Positions 16,627 through 24,142 of a stretch of 30,198 bases of DNA are shown here, one piece after another. The notes under the pieces are model-generated. The model searched no databases and had not been told where the DNA came from. It was given only the letters and a program-made list of their open reading frames with translations. How positions within the stretch are numbered: the stretch's first letter is position 1; each line of letters starts with the position of its first letter. A program made the translations under genes and the position numbers. Where the stretch lies: assembly GCA_052389435.1 (NCBI GenBank), contig JBQTIB010000128.1:1-30198 (forward strand), given 5' to 3'. The stretch comes from JBQTKD01 sp052389435. Lineage in GTDB: Bacteria > Actinomycetota > Actinomycetes > Sporichthyales > Sporichthyaceae.

Positions 16627-17226
16627 TCACACGTCGAGCAGTCTGCGCCCTTCGAATGCCCGCCCGAGGGTGATCTCGTCCGCGTACTCCAAGTCGCCGC
16701 CGACGGGCAGTCCGCTCGCCGGGCGCGTGACCCGCAGCCCCATCGGTTTGATCAGCCGGGCGAGGTAGGAGGCCGTGGCCTCGCCCTCCAGGTTCGGATC
16801 CGTGGCCAGGATGATCTCGACGATCTCCCCGTCGGCGAGGCGCACCATCAGTTCGCGCACCCGCAGGTCGTCGGGGCCGATCCCGTCGATCGGGGAGATC
16901 GCGCCGCCGAGCACGTGGTAGCGGCCGCGGAACTCGCGGGTGCGCTCGATCGCGACGACGTCCTTGGCCTCTTCCACGACGCACAGCACCGCCGGGTCCC
17001 GGCGCGGATCCACGCAGATGCGGCAGCGGACCTGTTCGGTGACGTTGCCGCACAGCTCGCAGAACTTCACCTTGTCCTTCATCTCCGAAATCGCCGCGAC
17101 CAGCCGGCGCACGTCGGCCGGATCTGCCGCAAGGAGGTGGAAGGCGATCCGCTGCGCGCTCTTGGGACCGATGCCGGGCAGGCGCCCCAACTCGTCGATC
17201 AGGTCGGCGACGATCCCGTCGAACAC
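16627..17226 (-). CDS. recR: Recombination mediator protein RecR
   Basis: A 199-residue protein, the normal length for RecR, which with RecF/RecO loads RecA on gapped DNA. The N-terminal helix-hairpin-helix is LIDELGRLPGIGPKSAQRIAFHLL. The zinc finger is CELCGNVTEQVRCRIC. The Toprim domain begins at VLCVVEEAKDVVAIERT and includes DGIGPDDLRV and ILATDPNLEGEATASYL. GTG 17226 gives MFDGIVADLIDELG, and lies four bases after the ybaB stop, so coupling is expected. The 34 residues a longer frame would add are not RecR-like. Confidence 0.97.
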   Translation of the reverse strand: MFDGIVADLIDELGRLPGIGPKSAQRIAFHLLAADPADVRRLVAAISEMKDKVKFCELCGNVTEQVRCRICVDPRRDPAVLCVVEEAKDVVAIERTREFRGRYHVLGGAISPIDGIGPDDLRVRELMVRLADGEIVEIILATDPNLEGEATASYLARLIKPMGLRVTRPASGLPVGGDLEYADEITLGRAFEGRRLLDV

Positions 17227-17230
17227 GCTG

Positions 17231-17644
17231 CTACCGACCCGAGGGGAGACCGAAGGCGGAGCCGGACTGGCCGGTCTCCGGACCGCCACCCATGAAGGCG
17301 TCCAGGCCCAGGTCGGACATGATTCCGTCGCCCAGGCCCATGCCGGCCGCGAACGGACCCATGGTCTGCGCGGTGACCTCCGCGGCGGCGCGGTTGGCGT
17401 CCCGGATCGCGGCGACGACCAGGTCGGCGAGGGTTTCGGTGTCCGCGGGGTCGACGACCTCCGGGGAGATGTCCAGGCCGATCAGCTCGCCGGCGGCGGT
17501 CACGGTCGCCTTGACCGCTCCGTTGCCCGCGGTGCCGTGCACCTGGACTTTGCCGAGCTCGGCCTGAGCGGCGAGCACCTGCTCCTGCAGCTGCTGCGCC
17601 TGGGCGAGCAGCGTGGCCATGTCGGGCATGCCGCCAGCGGTCAC
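17231..17644 (-). CDS. ybaB: YbaB/EbfC nucleoid-associated protein
   Basis: A 137-residue protein. MPDMATLLAQAQQLQEQVLAAQAELGKVQVHGTAG and the strand GAVKATVTAAGELIGLDISPEVV are diagnostic of YbaB, a dimeric DNA-binding protein. GTG 17644 has GGAG about nine bases upstream. The C-terminal tail of about 35 residues is Gly-rich and flexible. First gene of the unit with recR; the pairing is conserved across bacteria. Confidence 0.95.
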   Translation of the reverse strand: MTAGGMPDMATLLAQAQQLQEQVLAAQAELGKVQVHGTAGNGAVKATVTAAGELIGLDISPEVVDPADTETLADLVVAAIRDANRAAAEVTAQTMGPFAAGMGLGDGIMSDLGLDAFMGGGPETGQSGSAFGLPSGR

Positions 17645-17794
17645 GAGTTCTCCAAGGGATGTCGAGCCGGGAACGATTCCGCGAGCCTACGTGGCCTCCA
17701 GGCCCGCCGAGCGGCGAGGAGGCGACGGCACGCGGTCGCGTAGCGGACGCTCGCGGCCACCGGCGGACCGAGGGACGAGGCCGCCGACTTCCGA

Positions 17795-17800
17795 CTAGGA
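17795..17800 (+). promoter_or_regulatory. Possible −10 box for ask-asd
   Basis: TAGGAT lies about 60 bases upstream of the ask TTG; no clear −35 box. Confidence 0.3.
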
Positions 17801-17860
17801 TCGACCGTTGGCGTCGCCCGCGTCGCGTCCGCCTGCCGCCACAGCTATAGGAGCCCCGCG

Positions 17861-19159
17861 TTGACCGCCACCGACGAGCGCAGTCGCGCCCGCAGCCTGG
17901 TCGTCCAGAAGTACGGCGGCTCCTCCGTCGCCGACGCCGAGTCGGTCAAGCGCGTGGCCAAGCGCATTGTGGAGACCAAGCAGGCCGGCAACGACGTCGT
18001 CGTGGTCGTGTCCGCCATGGGCGACACCACCGACGACCTGATCGACCTGGCCAAGCAGGTCTCCCCCATCCCGCCGGCCCGCGAGCTGGACATGCTCCTG
18101 ACCGCGGGCGAGCGAATCTCGATGGCGGTGCTCGCGATGGCCATCGCGAACCTCGGCCACGAGGCCCGGTCGTTCACCGGCAGCCCGGCCGGCGTCATCA
18201 CCGACTCGGTCCACGGCAAGGCCCGCATCATCGACGTCACCCCGGGGCGCATCCAGCAGGCGCTCGACGCCGGCGCGATTGCGATCGTCGCCGGGTTCCA
18301 GGGCGTCTCGCAGGACACCAAGGACATCACCACCCTGGGCCGCGGCGGCTCCGACACCACCGCGGTGGCACTGGCCGCGGCTCTGAACGCGTCGGTGTGC
18401 GAGATCTACACCGACGTCGACGGAGTCTTCTCCGCCGACCCGCGGATCGTGCCGGCCGCGCGCCGGCTGCCGTCGGTCACCTACGAGGAGATGCTCGAAA
18501 TGGCGGCCAGCGGCGCGAAGGTGCTGCATCTGCGGTGCGTGGAGTACGCCCGCCGGTTCGGGCTGCCGGTCCACGTACGTTCATCGTTCAGTCAGCGTGA
18601 GGGCACTTGGGTAGTGGGTGCCTACGAAGGGGACCAGATGGAACAGCCGATCATCGCCGGCGTCGCCCACGACCGCAGCGAAGCCAAGGTGACGGTTGTC
18701 GGCGTGCCCGACCGTCCCGGCCAGGCCGCTGCGATCTTCGCCGCCGTCGCGCAGTCCGGGGTCAACATCGACATGATCGTGCAGAACGTGTCGGGTGCCG
18801 CGACCGGCCGCACGGACATCTCCTTCACCGCGCCGCGCACCGACGGCGCCACCGCGGTCGAGGCGCTGAAGAAGCTCCAGCTGGAGAACGGCTTCGAGAC
18901 GCTGCGCTACGACGACCAGATCGGCAAGGTCTCGCTGATCGGGGCCGGCATGCGCTCGCACCCGGGCGTCTCGGCGAAGTTCTTCACCTGCCTGGCCGAG
19001 GCCGGGGTGAACATCGAAATGATCTCCACCTCCGAGATTCGCATCTCGGTCGTGGTCCGCGAGGACGACGTCAACACCGCGGTGCTCGCGGTTCACAAGG
19101 CCTTCGACCTGGACACCGAGGACGGGGACGCCGTGGTCTACGGAGGTACCGGCAGATGA
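17861..19159 (+). CDS. ask: Aspartate kinase
   Basis: A 432-residue enzyme that phosphorylates aspartate, the first step toward lysine, methionine, threonine and diaminopimelate. TTG 17861 has AGGAG seven bases upstream. The kinase domain has LVVQKYGGSSVADAESVKRVA and GRGGSDTTAVALAAAL. Two ACT domains follow (about 270-340 and 350-425; VTVVGVPDRPGQAAAIF and KVSLIGAGMRSHPGVSAKFF), the site of feedback inhibition by lysine and threonine. An internal start (18638) could give a separate regulatory subunit. The stop overlaps asd by four bases. Confidence 0.97.
   Translation: MTATDERSRARSLVVQKYGGSSVADAESVKRVAKRIVETKQAGNDVVVVVSAMGDTTDDLIDLAKQVSPIPPARELDMLLTAGERISMAVLAMAIANLGHEARSFTGSPAGVITDSVHGKARIIDVTPGRIQQALDAGAIAIVAGFQGVSQDTKDITTLGRGGSDTTAVALAAALNASVCEIYTDVDGVFSADPRIVPAARRLPSVTYEEMLEMAASGAKVLHLRCVEYARRFGLPVHVRSSFSQREGTWVVGAYEGDQMEQPIIAGVAHDRSEAKVTVVGVPDRPGQAAAIFAAVAQSGVNIDMIVQNVSGAATGRTDISFTAPRTDGATAVEALKKLQLENGFETLRYDDQIGKVSLIGAGMRSHPGVSAKFFTCLAEAGVNIEMISTSEIRISVVVREDDVNTAVLAVHKAFDLDTEDGDAVVYGGTGR
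18638..19159 (+). CDS. Internal start: aspartate kinase beta (regulatory) subunit
   Basis: ATG 18638 inside ask has AAGGGG (18627-18632) five bases upstream and begins MEQPIIAGVAHDRSEAKVTV, exactly where the beta subunit of alpha2beta2 aspartokinases such as that of Corynebacterium glutamicum begins. It would give a 173-residue protein with only the two ACT domains. In-frame overlap is known for this family; its use here is inferred from the ribosome site. Confidence 0.6.
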   Translation: MEQPIIAGVAHDRSEAKVTVVGVPDRPGQAAAIFAAVAQSGVNIDMIVQNVSGAATGRTDISFTAPRTDGATAVEALKKLQLENGFETLRYDDQIGKVSLIGAGMRSHPGVSAKFFTCLAEAGVNIEMISTSEIRISVVVREDDVNTAVLAVHKAFDLDTEDGDAVVYGGTGR

Positions 19160-20208
19160 GCAGTCGCCGCCCGAATCTCGCCGTCGTCGGAGCCACCGGC
19201 GCCGTCGGCACCGTCATGCTCGAGCTGCTGTCCACCCGCGCCGACGTGTGGGGCGAAATCCGGCTGGTCGCGTCCGCGCGCTCGGCCGGCAAACGCCTGA
19301 CGGTGCGCGGGGAAGAGGTCGAGGTCGTCGCCCTGTCGCCGGAGTGCTTCGACGGCATCGACATCGCCATGTTCGACGTGCCCGACGAAATCTCCGCGGA
19401 GTGGGCGCCGGTCGCCGTCTCCCGCGGGGCGATCGCCGTCGACAACTCCGGGGCGTTCCGGATGGACCACGACGTGCCGCTCGTCGTGCCCGAGGTCAAC
19501 CCGGACGCGGCCCGCCAGCGCCCGCGGGGCATCATCGCGAACCCGAACTGCACGACGCTGTCGATGATCGTGGCGCTCGGTGCCCTGCACGCCGAGTACG
19601 GCCTGCAGTCGCTGGTCGTCGCGTCCTACCAAGCCGCCTCCGGCGCCGGTCAGCCCGGCATCGACGCGCTGCGCGACCAGCTCGTGAAGGTCGCCGGGTC
19701 TTCCTCTCTCGGCACGCACCCGGGCGATCTGCGCTCGGCAGTCGGCGACTTCGGGCCGTTCCCGGCCCCGCTCGCGCTGAACGTCGTGCCGTGGGCGGGT
19801 TCGCTGAAGGCCGACGGCTGGTCCTCGGAGGAGATGAAGGTCCGCAACGAGTCCCGCAAGATCCTGGGCCTGCCGAACCTTCGGGTCTCCGCCACCTGCG
19901 TGCGCGTCCCCGTCGTCACCACCCACTCCCTGGCCGTGCACGCGACCTTCGCCAAGGAGGTCTCCCAGGCTCGTGCGCAGGACATCCTGCGTCAGTCCCC
20001 GGGCGTCGTGCTCGTCGACGACCCGGCGAACGGGGAGTTCCCGACCCCGGCGGACGCCGTCGGCACCGACCCGACGTGGGTCGGCCGCGTGCGCCGCGCC
20101 CTCGACGACACCCACGCCCTCGACCTGTTCCTGTGCGGGGACAACCTCCGCAAGGGCGCGGCCCTGAACACGGCGCAGATCGCGGAGCTGGTAGCGACAG
20201 AGTTCTAG
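19156..20208 (+). CDS. asd: Aspartate-semialdehyde dehydrogenase
   Basis: A 350-residue enzyme that reduces aspartyl phosphate to the semialdehyde with NADPH, the step after aspartate kinase. The Rossmann motif GATGAVG is at 12-18. The catalytic cysteine is C132 in IIANPNCTTLSM, with SYQAASGAG after it. A conserved basic stretch is CVRVPVVTTHSLAVHATF. ATG 19156 overlaps the ask stop (ATGA), so the two enzymes are made together. Length and motifs are complete. Confidence 0.97.
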   Translation: MSSRRPNLAVVGATGAVGTVMLELLSTRADVWGEIRLVASARSAGKRLTVRGEEVEVVALSPECFDGIDIAMFDVPDEISAEWAPVAVSRGAIAVDNSGAFRMDHDVPLVVPEVNPDAARQRPRGIIANPNCTTLSMIVALGALHAEYGLQSLVVASYQAASGAGQPGIDALRDQLVKVAGSSSLGTHPGDLRSAVGDFGPFPAPLALNVVPWAGSLKADGWSSEEMKVRNESRKILGLPNLRVSATCVRVPVVTTHSLAVHATFAKEVSQARAQDILRQSPGVVLVDDPANGEFPTPADAVGTDPTWVGRVRRALDDTHALDLFLCGDNLRKGAALNTAQIAELVATEF

Positions 20209-20223
20209 CCCCGCGCTTTCCGC

Positions 20224-20258
20224 CGACGCCCGCTCCGGTCCACCCGCGGCGGGCGTCG
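20224..20258 (+). terminator. Hairpin after ask-asd
   Basis: A 10-bp stem, CGACGCCCGC with GCGGGCGTCG, around a 15-base loop, 16 bases after the asd stop. No strong T-run follows. Confidence 0.6.
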
Positions 20259-20285
20259 TCGCGTCTCCGCCCCCTTTGCGATCCG

Positions 20286-20499
20286 CTTCACTCGCCGGGG
20301 TTCCACTTCACTCGCCACAGAACGCGACTCCGACCGCGTGAAGCGACACCTCAACGCGTGAAGCCCACTTCGCGCGCGACGCCGCGACCCCAATGCGGAC
20401 GCTCCGCCCCCAGGGCATCGCTTCACTCGCCCGGGTACCGCTTCACTCGCCACATGACGCGGCGCTGAACTCGTGAGGCAGTACCCCAGCGCGTGAAGC
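20286..20499 (+). repeat. Double REP-like palindrome array (CTTCACTCGCC / GCGTGAAGC)
   Basis: CTTCACTCGCC occurs at 20286, 20306, 20421 and 20441. The inverse GCGTGAAGC occurs at 20336, 20356 and 20491, with a degenerate form at 20471. Each set has two forward words 20 bases apart and then two inverse words 20 bases apart. The two sets are offset by 135 bases. Each can fold into a long hairpin. No gene lies in this 313-base gap. Confidence 0.9.
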
Positions 20500-20521
20500 T
20501 GCGGGGTTGGTGGGGTGGGGG

Positions 20522-21688
20522 TCAGGCGAGCGCGGCGTAGGTCGCTAGCTCGAAGCCGACGCCTAGGTTGCGGAACTCGGCGCGGCTGCCGGGCAGGCAC
20601 TGGGTGAAGATCGCGCCGGTCACCCCCGCCGTGCGGTCGACCCAGAAGCCGGTGTTGAAGATGCCGCCCCACGAACCGCTGTAGGCGCGGCGCATGCCCG
20701 GCAGGTCGATCTTGTTCAGCGCGAAGCCGAGCCCGAAGCCCCAACCGGGCGGGAGCAGGAAGTCGCCGGTGAGCCCGTGGTCCAGGCTCACGAGGACCGT
20801 CGGAATCTCCAAGGGGGCGATCTGGTCGGCGAACGCGGTCGCGACGGTCGCCGGGGCGAGGACGCGGACGCCGTCGAGTTCGCCGTCGCCTAGCAGCATC
20901 CGGGCGAAGCGCAGATAGTCCGACGGCGTGGAGTACAGCGACGTGCCGCCCGCCCAGAACGCGGGGCCGGCCGGAAGCTCGAAGTCGGTGGCGGTCCAGC
21001 GGCCCGCCTCGTCCTGGGTGTGGACCGGCACGGCCGCGGCGAGCATCGCGGGGTCGGCGGCAAATCTCGTCGAGCTCATGCCGAGCGGCTCGCAGATGTG
21101 CGCGCGGCAGTAGGCGTCCAGGTCGGTCCCGGACACGGCTTCGACCGCCAGGCCCAGCCAATCCGTGCCGATCGAATACTCCCAGCGCGTGCCGGGATCG
21201 GTGTGCAGCGGCGAACCGAGGATCGCGCGCGACCCGGTCAGGATCGACGGCGTCCCGGTGACCTCCTGCCACCGGCGCTGCTCGGGATTGAAGAAGTTGT
21301 AGGCCAGCCCCGCGGTGTGCGTGGCCAGGTGGCGCAGCGTCGCCCGGGTGGCCGGGGCGCGGAACCGGGGCGTGTCGCCGTCGAAGCCGGTGAGCACCCG
21401 GAGTTGGTCGAACTCCGGGAGGTAGTCCCCGACGGGGGCGTCGAGGTCGAGCGCCCCGGACTCGGCCAGCTGGAGCGCGGCCACCGTTGCGACGGGCTTG
21501 GTCATCGAGGCGATCCGGTACACGCTGTCCGGTCCGACGTCTCCGCCGGCGGGCGAGTCCGCGGTCCGCGGCCCGGCCGCTCCGAGATACCGGACCCCGC
21601 CGCGGTCGGCGACCATGGCGACGACGTTCGGCGCCGCCCCGCTCGCGACCGCGCCGGCCAGCATCTCGTCGATCTTGGATCCGTCCAC
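20522..21688 (-). CDS. Serine hydrolase, class C beta-lactamase/esterase family
   Basis: A 388-residue protein of the beta-lactamase-like serine hydrolase family (esterases, D-aminopeptidases, penicillin-binding relatives). The nucleophile motif SMTK is at 61-64 in DSVYRIASMTKPVATVAALQL. The second motif is YSI at 171-173, in the place of the usual YxN. Near the C-terminus, YSGSWGGIFNTGFWVD stands for the third motif. No signal peptide, so probably cytosolic. GTG 21688 is chosen: a G-rich ribosome site precedes it and homology begins there; GTG 21730 would add 14 unlikely residues. Substrate unknown; the family rarely confers antibiotic resistance. It is divergent from the lipoprotein gene across an 825-base gap. 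Confidence 0.9.
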   Translation of the reverse strand: MDGSKIDEMLAGAVASGAAPNVVAMVADRGGVRYLGAAGPRTADSPAGGDVGPDSVYRIASMTKPVATVAALQLAESGALDLDAPVGDYLPEFDQLRVLTGFDGDTPRFRAPATRATLRHLATHTAGLAYNFFNPEQRRWQEVTGTPSILTGSRAILGSPLHTDPGTRWEYSIGTDWLGLAVEAVSGTDLDAYCRAHICEPLGMSSTRFAADPAMLAAAVPVHTQDEAGRWTATDFELPAGPAFWAGGTSLYSTPSDYLRFARMLLGDGELDGVRVLAPATVATAFADQIAPLEIPTVLVSLDHGLTGDFLLPPGWGFGLGFALNKIDLPGMRRAYSGSWGGIFNTGFWVDRTAGVTGAIFTQCLPGSRAEFRNLGVGFELATYAALA

Positions 21689-21845
21689 ATCCCACCCCCG
21701 TCGAGCGTTCGCCGACCCGCAGTCCACCACGAGTTCGTCGGTGTCAGCCGAAGTGGCTCCACGAATCGGGACACATCGGGCGCGCCGACAGCCATGGCGG
21801 ACGACGTGCGCAATGGTCGTATTGACACGAGCCCAAAAACGCCGG

Positions 21846-21874
21846 AGGCCCCAGGTCCGATGCGACCGGGGCCT
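21846..21874 (-). terminator. Terminator-like stem of repeat copy 1
   Basis: GGCCCC-A-GGTC, loop CGATGC, GACC-GGGGCC: a 10-bp stem with one bulge (11 with the closing A-T pair). On the minus strand it is followed after six bases by TTTTT (21839-21835). Confidence 0.65.
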
Positions 21875-22144
21875 TCGACGACGGGCGATCCTGGGGAGGG
21901 AAAGCGCCCGGGGCTTGCTGCGTCCGGCGGTCCGTGGGGGCGGATGCCGGGTGGTGCGTTCTCGGTGGTGCGGGCTCGGGTGGGCGCTGGGGACGACCGT
22001 CCGAGTGCGAGTCGCTCAGTGGAATTCGCTTCCGGTGGGGAGCCGGTCGCCGTGCTGACACCCAGAGTCTCGGCAGGGGCGCAGGGCCACTTGAGGGCCT
22101 GCGAGAAAAATTTTTCGGGCGCGATTCGGCCCAAAAATGCCGAG

Positions 22145-22171
22145 GGCCCCAGGTCCGATGCGACCGGGGCC
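22145..22171 (-). terminator. Terminator-like stem of repeat copy 2
   Basis: Identical stem and loop to copy 1. On the minus strand TTTTT follows (22137-22133). Confidence 0.65.
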
Positions 22172-22501
22172 TTCGACGGCGGGCGGAGATCCTGGGGAGG
22201 GGATTCGCCCGGGGTTGTTCTATTCCCGGTTGTCTGGGGGAGGAAACCGGGTGGTGCCCGAGCCGTGTCGGCCGGTGGGGGAGACCGTCCGTCGTGGCTC
22301 TGCTGCGTTCGAGAGGTCCGCGCCCGGGTCCGGGGAGGTGAACCGGGGACCGGCCTCTCGTCGTCGCTTCCGGTGGGGGCCGGTTGCGCCTGCTGACAAC
22401 CAGAGTCTCGGCACCTCCCGCGACGGGCTTGAGGGCGATTTCAAGATTTTTCCGCGCCGGGCCTTTGCCGCCTTCGCACCCGGGGATTCCCGGGCGACAT
22501 C

Positions 22502-22507
22502 TACCCT
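22502..22507 (+). promoter_or_regulatory. Leaderless −10 box for the lipoprotein gene
   Basis: TACCCT ends six bases before GTG 22514; there is no ribosome site, as expected of a leaderless transcript. Confidence 0.45.
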
Positions 22508-22513
22508 TGACCG

Positions 22514-23572
22514 GTGATCCACCTGCGGCGCAGCCGCCTCGCCGCGGCCGCCCTGGTGCTCCTCGCACCGATGCTGAGCTCGTGCGCCGACAGCCCGCAG
22601 GCACGTCCGGACCCGCCGGGTCCGGTGCCGTACACCCCTGCCCCGGGCTCGCTCGACGTCCGCGAGGACGGCTGGGTGTGGGAGTCCTACCGAGACCTCG
22701 AAGTCGCCGTTCCGCCGGGCTGGTCGCACGGAACCGGCGACGTCGCGGCCGAGCAGTGGTGCATCTCCGACAGCACGTACTCGGTGCCGTTCGTGGTCCG
22801 CCCCGGCAACCCCGCCGAGGCGCCGTGCCCGAGCCCGACGCCCGGCGCCGTCGACCCGGCGACCCAGCTCGCGCGGGGCGGCACGTTCGTCTCCTTCGCG
22901 CGCGCCGCGGCGTTTCCCGACGTCGTGCTCGGCGACGCCGGGGACCGCACCACCGCGGTCGTCGGCTCGGTGCTGCTGCGCGTGCAGGCGGATCCGGAAA
23001 CCCGCGGGAAGATCCTGGCCTCGGCCCGCCAGATCTCCACCGACGTCGTCGGCTGCCCGACGAACGACCCGATCAGCACCGACCCCTACCGACGCCCGCA
23101 GCCGGCGCAGCGGCTCTCGGACCTGCGGGAGGTCACGCGGATCGTCGCCTGCCGCTACGTCCTGGCCGCCTCCCCGACCGACGGCCCCACGGCGGCACCG
23201 TCCGCGGGCACCGCCACGCTGTATTCCTCGCTGGACGTCACGGGGCAGTCGGCCGCGGACGCAGTTCGTGCGATGGCCGACGCGAAGGACGGCGGCGGCC
23301 CCAACGACGCGCCCAACTGTCCCTCGCCCGAGGGCGTCGGCACCGAGGCGATCGTCCTGCGGGTGACCTCCGCGGCCGGCCTCACCCTGGTCTACCTGCG
23401 CTACGGCGGGTGCAACGGCATCGACGACGGCACCGGGTACCGCGCGCTCACCCGCACCGCGATCGCGCCGTTCGTGTCCGGCCCCAACTCGGTGGCCGAA
23501 TTCGGGGAGTCCCTCGGCGGCATCCTCGACGACCCCGACGCCCCGGCGACCTCCGGGGACCCGGGGGAGTAA
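22514..23572 (+). CDS. Secreted lipoprotein of unknown function
   Basis: A 352-residue protein. Residues 1-23 are a type II signal peptide (RRSR, then AAAALVLLAPML) ending in lipobox LSSC, with C24 as the lipidated residue. A Pro-rich linker follows (DSPQARPDPPGPVPYTPAP). The mature part has paired cysteines (WCIS, APCPSP, VGCPTN, VACRY, PNCPS, GGCNG) that suggest disulfides, and a DLEVAVPPGW motif early on. No enzyme motif is recognised. GTG 22514 is supported by a TAnnnT box six bases upstream and by the signal peptide starting at once. It would be anchored on the outer face of the membrane. Confidence 0.88.
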   Translation: MIHLRRSRLAAAALVLLAPMLSSCADSPQARPDPPGPVPYTPAPGSLDVREDGWVWESYRDLEVAVPPGWSHGTGDVAAEQWCISDSTYSVPFVVRPGNPAEAPCPSPTPGAVDPATQLARGGTFVSFARAAAFPDVVLGDAGDRTTAVVGSVLLRVQADPETRGKILASARQISTDVVGCPTNDPISTDPYRRPQPAQRLSDLREVTRIVACRYVLAASPTDGPTAAPSAGTATLYSSLDVTGQSAADAVRAMADAKDGGGPNDAPNCPSPEGVGTEAIVLRVTSAAGLTLVYLRYGGCNGIDDGTGYRALTRTAIAPFVSGPNSVAEFGESLGGILDDPDAPATSGDPGE

Positions 23573-23752
23573 CCGCAGCCGCGGCGGCCTCGCGCGAGCT
23601 GCACCCGGCCTGGCAGGGAGCACGGGCCCGGTTCGCCTCGGCAGCCCTGGGACCGTAGAACCCGGGTCGCGAACCCCGCGGGGTCGCCTGCACCGGGCCG
23701 CCCCGCAGTCCGGGTCGCAGGGCTCCGTCCAGAGGGGGGCCGGGTGACCCTT

Positions 23753-23758
23753 TAGGGT
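23753..23758 (+). promoter_or_regulatory. Leaderless −10 box for the small membrane protein gene
   Basis: TAGGGT ends seven bases before ATG 23766. It is part of a short palindrome ACCCT-TT-AGGGT (23747-23758). Confidence 0.45.
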
Positions 23759-23765
23759 TTCCGGC

Positions 23766-24056
23766 ATGGACTACGTGGCGATCGTCGTGGGCTCGATCGT
23801 GATCGTGCTCGGCCTGCTCGGCGCTGTCGGGAACATTCGGGTCCGCGGCCTCGGAGCGGGCCTCGAGCCGCGCCGCGACGGCCTCGGCCACCTGCTCCTC
23901 GGGGTCGCGCTGGTGATCAACGCGAGCCTGAGCCTGGCCGATTCGCAGCAGAGCCTGCTGCTCGCTACGGGCACCGTGACGTTCGTGGCGGGCATCGCCA
24001 TTTTGGTGCAGGGGCGCGTGCGCGCCGCGCGGGCGGCGCGCTCCCGCGGGAACTGA
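23766..24056 (+). CDS. Small three-helix membrane protein
   Basis: A 96-residue protein with hydrophobic segments at about 3-24 (VAIVVGSIVIVLGLLGAVG), 42-57 (LLLGVALVINASLSL) and 65-82 (LLLATGTVTFVAGIAILV). It ends in a basic tail (RVRAARAARSRGN), which should lie in the cytoplasm. ATG 23766 is set by the leaderless-type promoter. I do not recognise a family; function unknown. Confidence 0.78.
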   Translation: MDYVAIVVGSIVIVLGLLGAVGNIRVRGLGAGLEPRRDGLGHLLLGVALVINASLSLADSQQSLLLATGTVTFVAGIAILVQGRVRAARAARSRGN

Positions 24057-24105
24057 CAGCCGATCGGGGTACTCCCCGGCAGATGTGGATTTGGCCCAAG
24101 CCGTT

Positions 24106-24111
24106 TAGATT
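24106..24111 (+). promoter_or_regulatory. Possible −10 box for the acyl-CoA ligase gene
   Basis: TAGATT lies in a locally AT-rich patch about 30 bases before ATG 24143; −35 not evident. Confidence 0.3.
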
Positions 24112-24142
24112 CACTTGGAATCCACCGGCAAAGGGGCCCGTG

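Larger units (their letters stand above)
21831..22455 (-). repeat. Tandemly duplicated noncoding element of about 300 bp
   Basis: Copy 1 is about 21831-22115 and copy 2 about 22129-22455. They share GCCCAAAAA at the left edge, then a stem with 32 identical bases (21849-21880 and 22147-22178). Further right they share GCTTCCGGTGGGG (22028 and 22366), CCAGAGTCTCGGCA (22062 and 22400), CTTGAGGGC (22090 and 22428) and a T5 run. The middle differs by a 40-base length change. Frames through it give only Arg/Pro-rich nonsense, so I treat it as noncoding. Strand is inferred from the terminators. Confidence 0.8.

Noticed and set aside
20286..20499. CRISPR-like array because of evenly spaced words
   Set aside because: Words are 9-11 bases, spacing is 20 bases, orientation alternates and there are no cas genes.
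20205..21695. 496-codon minus frame over the hydrolase gene
   Set aside because: Shadow frame; the neighbouring frame carries the SMTK motif and family sequence.
21744..22604. Minus-strand frame of 286 codons through the duplicated element
   Set aside because: Composition is Arg/Pro-rich and frame-independent; the two copies do not keep one conserved protein frame.
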